Shown here: piece by piece, positions 21,401-26,994 of the stretch | Numbering within the stretch: the first letter of the stretch is position 1 | How the letters are laid out: each line of letters opens with the position of its first letter | Assembly: GCF_000485595.1 (NCBI RefSeq) | Contig: NW_014578536.1 | Coordinates: forward strand, 18,792-45,785 | Direction: 5' to 3' | Length of the DNA stretch: 26,994 bases | Source: Priapulus caudatus | Lineage: Eukaryota; Priapulida; Priapulimorpha; Priapulimorphida; Priapulidae | Notes under the pieces: generated by a model | The model's input: only the letters and a program-made list of their open reading frames with translations | What the model was told of the DNA's origin: nothing | The model's database searches: none | Made by a program: the position numbers and the translations under genes

Positions 21401-24400
21401 ATAATAATAGCAACAATAACAACAAAAGCTGTTAATATCATTCCAAGATGTTCTCCCTCGTCTCCTCCTTCCTATGAGTTCATGAGTCTCTCTCGTGTAT
21501 CTCTCCGTCCGTCCTCGCTTCTTCCTGGTCATGCCTCCTCGGTGCGGCACGTCATTCCTATTACGTCCCTCCCTTCTATGTCCTACATGTATGTAGCTAT
21601 TCCTGCCACTACATCATCTGATCCTTCTTAAAAATGTCTTGTCTGTCCCCTGAGCTCTCCTTCCACACCTTTCTAAATGACCCTTCCACCTCCTCCTCTC
21701 CATCTTTCTGACTGCCTTCCATCTCACGGCAGCTGACTTACGCAAACAAGTGGGCAGCCATTAGACCCGCCGCCAACAAACCGCCCCTAGGGAGAGCCGG
21801 CATGTCCACATAGGTGGCGCCACTCACTCACCGCAGTGTGGTCGTCGACGAGCAGCTGACTGAGCCGCAGCCAATCCTGGAGCTCGTAGTTCACGCGGCA
21901 GAAGGTCGTGAAGCCGTAGTTGAGCTTCACCCATTCGACGTCCGGCCAGTCGAGGCGCACTGCAAACAGGGGACGAGAGCGAGGCCTCACACGATGCTCC
22001 GCGCAGAGGTGCTGCCCTCTACTACGCGCACAAATAGATGGAATGCTCTGCCATGCTGCCCCCTATTACGCGTAATACGTGCCGAACTTCGCAAAAAGCT
22101 TATAGCGTTTATCCGACTCGTTTCCCGCTCGTCGAAAAAGCCCCCCCCCTCTCCGTGAATATCACGTATATCAATTAGTTTACTATTATCGTGGCAAAAC
22201 TTACCTTCTTCCCCCATTTTCATATGAACTCTATAGGGAGTGTGTGGGTTGTCAGACGTGATATACTCAATGTATATGTCCCACGTGTAACTGCAAAGCC
22301 CAGAGAAGCAGCCGTAAATAATTGCTCTTGTGAAAATATCGACGATCCGGCATCAAACAAATGCCAAATTTCTTGCAATCGGTGTTTGAACCTGCTACGT
22401 GGCATTAAACAAATGCCACATTTTCGCAAATCGTCGTTCGAACTGTTTGAACATGCTACGGGAACGTGGCTGCGTACTTAAAAGGCGAAGGGAATTGCTC
22501 CGTGGATAGATCCGCGTCTGGGTTCAACAGGAATCGCTCCTGACGCAGCGTGACCTTCAGCCTGTCCTTCGGATCGCGCGTGACGTCGATGACGGGGTAT
22601 CCCATCTGCAGCGTCCACGGGTCCATCATCGTTTTCACATCCTTTCCCTGAAGGTTTCAAATGTGCACTCAAGTGCGCTCACCCTTACTCTAGTCCCTCA
22701 TGTTGTCATTTCAAGTAATGCGTCGTAACAGTTTCAGCACTAACGATAGGTGCATTCAATAAAAACGCTGATTACTCCAAATCATCAACGTTTAAAAAAG
22801 GCAGAGGCAAATTAAGAACAAACACAGGGGAATCAATTCGGTGTCACCTCGTTATTACCTACTTTTGTCACATAGGCAAGCCGGATGATTCCCAATGGAT
22901 TAATATATTATCGCTTCAATACAGGAATTGGATATATATTCCATATACATAATTGGAACAGCCGCAATACATTTTCGCGGAAATGTGTCTGGTAAAGCCT
23001 AGTAAATATAGAATTGGAAAAAGGTATGCAGAATGTGATGTCCCATTTCTCACAGAAGCACGGCTCATGTAGTCCCAGTAGTCATCGGTCACCATCGTCT
23101 TGAACGCTAGACCCTTGAGCAGTCCTTCTAGACCATCTCTGTACACGCTAGCTCCAAGCAAATTCTCCAGATACCTCAGCATTGACGCACCCTGGTAGAG
23201 TGAACACAGTAAGGAACGAAGCATCCTGCATGGGGTGCCACACCGCTGGCATTCTAACGGAGAGCCCACAAATCCCATGAAAACTGCTTCAGAAACAAAT
23301 TGTCCCGCATTTCTTTCAGTTAAATTCTTTCACATTAGAGGTTTCTTGTTTATTTTCATGTGCAGTAGCACTGCTAATTAAACTGTCTAGAGTATTGCAG
23401 AAATGCACTGTTTGTGATGTACTTTTTGATATCTACCCAAGAGCAGGTCACTTCTTTCAACTGCCTCTGACATTCAACATGTGAGCTTCATTCGCATGTA
23501 TTGCATGCTGAATCCCTTGAAATTTCAGGTGGGCAAGGGGCCCGGAGGGGGGCACTCCCATTGTTAAAGGTACTGGGGACGTGCCGCTGGACAGGGTATA
23601 TTTTCCGAACATCATTATTGGCACAGGGTATATTTTCCGAACATCATTATTGGCACAGGGTATATTTTCCGAACATCATTATTGGCACAGGGTATATTTT
23701 CCGAGCATCATTATTGCCACACAGGGTTATCTAGATACACACCCATCAAGCTGATATTGGACCTATATTGGCAAAAACAATATTGGGCCAATATCACCAG
23801 GCCAATATTGGACCAATCAATATAGGCAGATATTGGTCCAATATCGGCCCAATATTAGCAAAACAATATTGGGCCAATATCACCAGGCCGATATTAGACC
23901 AATATCTGCCTATATTGACAGGACAGGACATAACCGAAATGTGCAATACTGCAACAGGGTATACATTTTAGTGTAGTATATTGAGACAGGGTGTATTTTA
24001 GGGCGCAAAGCGGTTTGCGACAGGGTCAGGTTTTCAAGGTCCCGGGGGCACCCCCTACCCTGTTTCGAAGCGAGTGCCCCCCCCAGGGTAAGGGGAGTAA
24101 GATAAAGGCTGGATAAAATCCTCACAGAAAGTGTCTGAGTAAGAGCACGCGCTAGAGTACAAAAATCTCAGTCGCTATGAGTTATATATACACTACGTAA
24201 CAGTCTAACCTTGCTGTAAACGACATCATCGAAGATGGCAGTGATTTCATCAGGATGTTCGACTGCAGATGGGGCCACGTAAACGGGACGCGAATTAACG
24301 GTGGCATCAACGTCCAACACACCGAGTAGATAGGACGATATAAATATATTGTACTGAAAACAACAGTATACATAGTTAACAAATGAAGTAGCGACGATGA

Positions 24401-26363
24401 AATCTGACAAACCTGCTACACTGTATAATGGCTCTTTACTTACTAAAATTAAAAGCAACTTCCAAATACTCTTCCAAACTCTTACCCAAACTCAATAACC
24501 TAACCCATACCATGACTCTAAATCTAACAATTATTCAGTGATTGTAGAAGATATGGCTATAGCAGGGTTTCTTCACCTTTTTTGAGTCATTGGCCCCTTT
24601 GAGAATCTGGTGAAAACTACGGACCCCTCCCCAGAAATATTACCCCCCCCCAGGCATGTTTCAGGAGGAATATATATAGTGAAGTAAAAAGTGAGGCTTA
24701 CCGCTTCAAACTCAGGGTTGAACGTGTCCGCTACTATCTGCTGCAGCCAGCGCGCCGAGCCCTCGTTTAACCACAGGTCGTTCCACCAATCACAGGTGAC
24801 GAGGTTGCCCCACCACTGCAACATAATCATTCAACGTTATCCCTGATCTTGACTCGGTCCATTAATTACTATGCGTAATCTTGTAAAAGGATCCTACCGT
24901 CTTCACATTCTTTGATTAGAGAGTCCTTGGGGATCATAAAATAATGCATGCTGAAGATACCAAATCTACTCCCTACAGTCTGTGCAAATTTTCCCATCAA
25001 AGAACCCACAAAGAGAATAGAAGAATGCACATTGAAGATACCAAAGCTATTCCGGGCCCCTATTATCTACACTCTCCAAACCCTCCTAATTGGAGAAGCC
25101 GCAGAGATTACAGAAGAACGCAAGCCAAAGGATCATCGCAAACCTGGTGTACGATCTCGTGACCGATGATCATAGCAACGCGCTCCTTGTTGTACGTTGA
25201 CGAGTGCATGTCGTCGTAGAGCAGGTTGGACTCGCGATACGTTATCACTCCCCAGTGCTCCATGCCTCCCGACACAAAGTCTGGTATCGCTACCTCATCT
25301 GCAGCAGTGAACCACACACACACACATACATAATAATAACGATAACAATAATGATGATTATGATTATGGTAATAATAATAATAATAATTAATAACAATGA
25401 TAAATAATAGTGAGTGCGTAAAATCCCAACCCAGGTATGTGACAACAATATGTTGTTATAGTAACAATTGAGAGTAAAAATCAACCTGTTGCTGCCAAAA
25501 AGCAAGCCATCATTAGGATAGACGATGCGTAATGGCACTCGCACTTGCTTTTGCTTTACAGAAATACGATCGGATTTCGTTTGGACATATGGCTCCGAGA
25601 CTCTCGTGCTACACAACTGAATGCCTTTCCCCACACCCCATTAGGCTCCGATCGTGGCATACATCGTTACCAACTTTGTCTTTATGATATTACGTGTAAC
25701 GTCACCTAATTTCGCAAGCGTGTAGGGGACATTGAAGTAGCTCTCGAAGAAATCTAGCGTGTTCGTGCCAAACCACAGCGGATAGTCGGTCCTGTTCAGC
25801 TGCCCAGATTGCGCGTAGATTCTGTGCTGTGGGAGCAAAGAACATTCATTCCATTAGAAATTATATACTGGTTAGACTCTCAATATATTTCGATGATATA
25901 GTCATTAACACTGACACTCAATACATTAGGGCAAGAAGAGGGAAGAACACACCGTTACTGTAATCGAATTACATCGTTGGTTTACACAGATATTGTAGAC
26001 AAAGGAACAATCAGCACACATGGACATTATCATATGCATATATATATATATACATATACCGTATACATATACGACACATATAGTCAAACCTGTAGCATAG
26101 AAGAATTATTCAAGACAAAACCCGCACAAAGCATCCACAATAGACAGGTGTTCGTTCTACGTAGTCTTGCACGTCTACACGTCTACACTATTACGAACAC
26201 ACGCGAGGTAAGATGCTTTTATTACCGGAATACCGCTGGCCGTCATATTCTCGACGAATCCGAAATCAGCGATGATGAATTCGACGAGGTAGGTGCTCAT
26301 CGGTACCGACGTTTCAAATTCCGTCTCGTACAATCCGGGGTAGGTGGCGCTGTCACGGGTTTC
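18477..26363 (-). CDS. M1-family zinc aminopeptidase (aminopeptidase N-like), 15 exons, 5' end missing
   Basis: M1 enzymes remove N-terminal residues from peptides, usually as ectoenzymes. Exons, 5' to 3': 26226-26363, 25706-25826, 25144-25298, 24702-24815, 24210-24353, 23054-23191, 22478-22647, 22205-22290, 21832-21959, 21113-21313, 20407-20585, 19820-19990, 19360-19500, 18908-18989, 18477-18626. All junctions are GT-AG with matching phase, giving 705 residues and TAA. Landmarks by residue: PMSTYLVEF (21-29), GGMEH (97-101), HEIVH (133-137), WWNDLWLNEG with the third zinc ligand Glu156, VVYSK with catalytic Tyr222, GASMLRYLE (225-233), and NYTWDIYIEY starting the domain before the ERAP1-C-like helical region. 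The missing part is the N-terminal beta domain, about 250 residues. The Asn of GXMEN is His here. An ecdysozoan or lophotrochozoan APN-like ectoenzyme is most likely; the exact substrate is unknown. Confidence 0.93.
19520..19620. repeat. GATAGA-type purine repeat in an aminopeptidase intron
   Basis: GATAGAGATAGAGAGAAAGATAGAG-type sequence just upstream (minus-strand sense) of the exon 13 acceptor. On the minus strand it is a TCTATC pyrimidine tract and may serve as an extended polypyrimidine tract. Confidence 0.8.
20078..20427. repeat. Seven-unit 51-bp minisatellite overlapping exon 11 and its donor
   Basis: The C(G)TGG(A)AA anchor recurs at 20078, 20129, 20180, 20231, 20282, 20333 and 20384, each exactly 51 bp apart despite many substitutions. 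The last unit contains the final 20 nt of exon 11 (20407-20426) and its donor (GTAAGAATG in minus sense, 20398-20406). The matching 9-mers in the other units, moving into the intron, are GTACGATTA, GAAAGATTG, GTTAGATTG, GTAATGTTG, GTAAGAATA and GTAATATTG. Confidence 0.93.
20958..21127. repeat. 85-bp tandem duplication overlapping exon 10 and its donor
   Basis: A 26-nt block at 21102-21127 spans the last codons of exon 10 (YDLLR) and its donor AGG|GTGGGTATGG. It is repeated exactly at 21017-21042, 85 bp further into the intron. The flanking GTGAGATT(C/T)(A/G)CCTC(C/T)ACGCCCC and CACCCAGCCATCCC segments are also doubled. Confidence 0.9.
21341..21430. repeat. (TAA)n-type microsatellite in the intron before exon 10
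   Basis: ATAATAATAATA runs with TAACAATAA and TGATAATAA interruptions, about 30 bp upstream of exon 10 in minus sense. Confidence 0.95.
22355..22470. repeat. Direct repeat in the intron after exon 7
   Basis: AAACAAATGCCA...GCTACGTGGC (22355-22402) is repeated as AAACAAATGCCA...GCTACGGGAACGTGGC (22407-22470). The second copy is lengthened by a CGTTCGAACTG insertion and ends two bases from the exon 7 donor (22473-22477). Confidence 0.75.
23595..23722 (+). repeat. 32-bp tandem repeat, four copies
   Basis: The unit GGTATATTTTCCGAACATCA plus TTATTGGCACAG is present three times perfectly and once with substitutions (CCGAGC, TTGCCAC). Confidence 0.97.
23748..23935. repeat. Palindromic AATATTGG repeat block
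   Basis: CCAATATTGG-like words recur in alternating orientation. A longer unit, CAAAA(A)CAATATTGGGCCAATATCACCAGGCC, appears at about 23773-23803 and again at about 23858-23889, 85 bp apart. The translated frame NIGPIL...QYWANIT is a by-product of the repeat. Confidence 0.9.
24210..24353 (-). CDS. Aminopeptidase exon with the catalytic tyrosine
   Basis: Forty-eight codons, acceptor TGTTTTCAG, donor AAG|GTTAGA. It ends HPDEITAIFDDVVYSK; the Tyr corresponds to the transition-state tyrosine of M1 enzymes (Tyr477 of human aminopeptidase N). Confidence 0.88.
24563..24655. mobile_element. Possible end of a hAT-type non-autonomous DNA transposon
   Basis: CAGGGTTTCTTCACCTTTTT, then GAGTCATTGGCCCCTTTGAG, AATCTGGTGAAAACTACGGA and CCCCTCCCCAGAAATATTAC follow in order. 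From memory this is very close to one terminus of the Charlie-like hAT elements of vertebrates, which start CAGGGGTTCTTAACC. Only one end is visible and no target-site duplication is seen. It lies in the intron between exons 4 and 5. Confidence 0.45.
24702..24815 (-). CDS. Aminopeptidase exon with the third zinc ligand
   Basis: Thirty-eight codons beginning WWGNLVTCDWW immediately after the HQ of the previous exon. NDLWLNEG places Glu exactly 18 residues after the second His of HEXXH. The usual NEGFA is NEGSA here. Acceptor ATGTTGCAG, donor GCG|GTAAGC. Confidence 0.9.
24943..25055. repeat. Direct repeat of about 28 bp, 81 bp apart, in intron 3 of the aminopeptidase
   Basis: AATGCATGCTGAAGATACCA (from 24943) and AATGCACATTGAAGATACCA (from 25024) begin similar segments. 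No coding meaning is evident. Confidence 0.7.
25144..25298 (-). CDS. Aminopeptidase catalytic exon with GGMEH and HEIVH
   Basis: The acceptor is GCTGCAG and the donor CAG|GTTTGC. It encodes EVAIPDFVSGGMEHWGVITY, then RESNLLYDD and AMIIGHEIVHQ. The two zinc histidines and the general-base Glu are present. The exopeptidase motif, G(A/G)MEN in nearly all family members I know, has His as its last residue (codon CAC, 25254-25256). Confidence 0.9.
25325..25410. repeat. (ATA)n-rich low-complexity tract next to the catalytic exon
   Basis: ACATAATAATAACGATAACAATAATGATG followed by TAATAATAATAATAATTAATAAC. In minus-strand sense it forms a T-rich stretch starting about 25 bp upstream of the exon 3 acceptor. 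Confidence 0.9.
26036..26070. repeat. (TA)n low-complexity tract
   Basis: TGCATATATATATATATACATATACCG, a short TA run in the intron between exons 1 and 2 of the window. Confidence 0.85.
26226..26363 (-). CDS. Aminopeptidase exon 1 in window: end of N-terminal domain
   Basis: Forty-six codons in phase 0 at both ends, acceptor CTACGCACGCAG and donor CCG|GTAATA. It contains FETSVPMSTYLVEFIIADF, a signature stretch shortly before the catalytic domain in M1 enzymes. Its 5' partner should encode the substrate-side beta strands, which I do not see upstream. Confidence 0.85.
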
Positions 26364-26634
26364 CTGCGTGCGTAGAAACGTCTCCCACGTATAGTCAATA
26401 ACCAACCATAACGCACAATCAAACGATAATCGAATAGAATACAAATATTTTAAGGATTTAGATAGCTAGTTAGTATATATGTTGAGTGAACTTTGGTTTG
26501 CAGTGATCGATGTTTCTATTGAAAGAACCTATCATTAGTGCTGAAACCGTTACGACGCGTTCCTTGAAATGACAACAACGTGACAGCAATGACGTTGCAC
26601 GCTTCCAATCTGTCATCTCTCAAATTTCACACAC
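26364..26634. other. Non-coding stretch between two candidate exons
   Basis: I searched this for the missing N-terminal domain of the aminopeptidase and saw no frame with M1 signatures. It is AT-rich and unremarkable, consistent with intron. Confidence 0.5.
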
Positions 26635-26892
26635 CAGTTCTACGATAATAAATAAAGTGATTATCGACACATAAATTATAGTGGCACATAAACGTTCTGT
26701 CGAGAAACGAAGAACCTTGCGCGTAACTCGACTTGCAATTTTGGGAGGGACCTTAAAAGCTTTGTAGCTCTTCTCCTCCTTTCGATCTGGCTTCTTATAC
26801 TTTCGGTAGTTCTCCCAGCCATTGAGAACAGAGTTTGGCAGTCTTCTATTCTCAGCAGACAAAGAATCGACCCAGCTCGCCCTACGTGTCAT
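26635..26892 (-). CDS. Candidate first exon: basic cytoplasmic tail plus one membrane segment
   Basis: An 86-codon frame opens with ATG at 26892, preceded in frame by a stop 36 bp upstream, and can end at a donor CTG|GTGTGT. It has a polar, strongly basic region (NYRKYKKPDRKEEKSYKAFK) and then a hydrophobic stretch, CATIIYVSIITLFIIVEL, of about 18 residues. This is the layout of a type II membrane anchor, as in aminopeptidase N. The donor phase (0) matches the acceptor at 26363, but joining them would skip the whole N-terminal beta domain. It could be the true first exon with sequence missing from the assembly, an alternative first exon, another gene, or a chance frame. Confidence 0.35.
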
Positions 26893-26915
26893 TGACGTCT
26901 TCTTCGCTTGACACT

Positions 26916-26994
26916 GCGGCTGCTGTTACTGCTGCTAATGCCACTGCTACTACTACTGCTGCTGCTGCTGCTGCTACTACTACTGCTGCTGCTG
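26916..26994. repeat. (CTG/CTA)n trinucleotide repeat at the window edge
   Basis: CTGCTGTTACTGCTGC... grading into CTGCTGCTGCTG at the end; CAG-type on the minus strand. It precedes the candidate membrane-anchor exon and continues beyond the window. Confidence 0.95.

Larger units (their letters stand above)
23547..24084. mobile_element. Element of about 540 bp with inverted termini, non-autonomous transposon-like
   Basis: The left edge GGGGGGCACTC (23547-23557) is the inverse of the right edge GAGTGCCCCCC (24072-24082). Inside both, a GTGCC / GGGTGCCCC segment and ACAGGGT words follow with similar spacing, so the terminal similarity extends to about 40 bp. The interior has no coding frame and is built of short repeats (23595-23722 and 23748-23935). 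ACAGGGT plus a T-rich word recurs near both ends (23592, 23953, 23985, 24014). It sits wholly within intron 5. I do not see clear target-site duplications. Confidence 0.55.

Noticed and set aside
21077-21550. 157-residue minus-strand frame taken as one protein with a poly-Tyr stretch
   Set aside because: Only 21113-21313 is coding (exon 10). The Tyr-rich part is the TAA microsatellite in the intron, read through before a clear CCCCGCAG acceptor.
23595-23722. Possible CRISPR-like array (evenly spaced repeats)
   Set aside because: The 32-bp units abut with no spacers, and the context is an intron of an animal gene.
23501-23971. Peptide repeats such as FPNIIIGTGYI and NIGPIL in open frames
   Set aside because: They arise from the 32-bp and AATATTGG repeats of the inverted-terminus element. 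The frames lack any conserved domain.
24944-25169. Frame with SHQRTHKENRR, reminiscent of a C2H2 zinc-finger linker
   Set aside because: It has no spaced Cys pair, it comes from a 28-bp direct repeat in an aminopeptidase intron on the opposite strand, and it occurs in two overlapping frames.

Overview
This is animal nuclear DNA, most likely from a bilaterian invertebrate. It shows short exons with GT-AG introns, dense dinucleotide and trinucleotide microsatellites, and no operons or bacterial ribosome-binding sites. Two recognisable genes lie tail to tail: a muscle-type troponin C (EF-hand family) on the + strand, and a zinc metallo-aminopeptidase of the M1 (aminopeptidase N) family on the - strand. 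I could not resolve the species.

The left two thirds (1 to about 18360) is the troponin C locus several times over. The best copy (B2, 14036-17223 +) has four exons that together encode all four EF-hands and the stop codon. Only a short first coding exon is missing. A second partial copy (B1, 12154-13872 +) ends in a 25-N assembly gap. A third (A, 8482-9978 +) lacks the first EF-hand exon but has its own 3' flank. A fourth copy fills 1 to about 6280 in inverted orientation. It can be followed through intron 3, exon 3, intron 2, the EF-hand 1 exon, intron 1 and the upstream spacer, but is full of insertions, deletions and substitutions. The direct copies differ mostly by single-base indels that break the frame. 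That pattern, the gap and the palindromic layout suggest an unpolished long-read assembly with chimeric or haplotype-duplicated segments more than a real four-copy cluster. A real duplication is not excluded.

The right third (18477-26363, - strand) is cleaner. Fifteen consecutive exons with matching splice phases give an uninterrupted 705-residue M1 aminopeptidase ending in TAA. It has HEXXH-X18-E zinc ligands, the catalytic tyrosine and an ERAP1-C-like C-terminal domain. The exopeptidase motif reads GGMEH where the family normally has G(A/G)MEN. The N-terminal beta domain is not in the window, although an open frame at 26635-26892 encodes a basic tail plus one membrane segment in a compatible phase.

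The aminopeptidase introns hold the most interesting sequence structure. A seven-unit, exactly 51-bp minisatellite includes the end of exon 11 and its 5' splice site. An 85-bp duplication similarly copies the end and donor of exon 10. There is also a roughly 540-bp element with inverted termini, containing 32-bp and AATATTGG repeats, and a possible hAT-type transposon end. I found no tRNA, rRNA, CRISPR array or clear new biological system.
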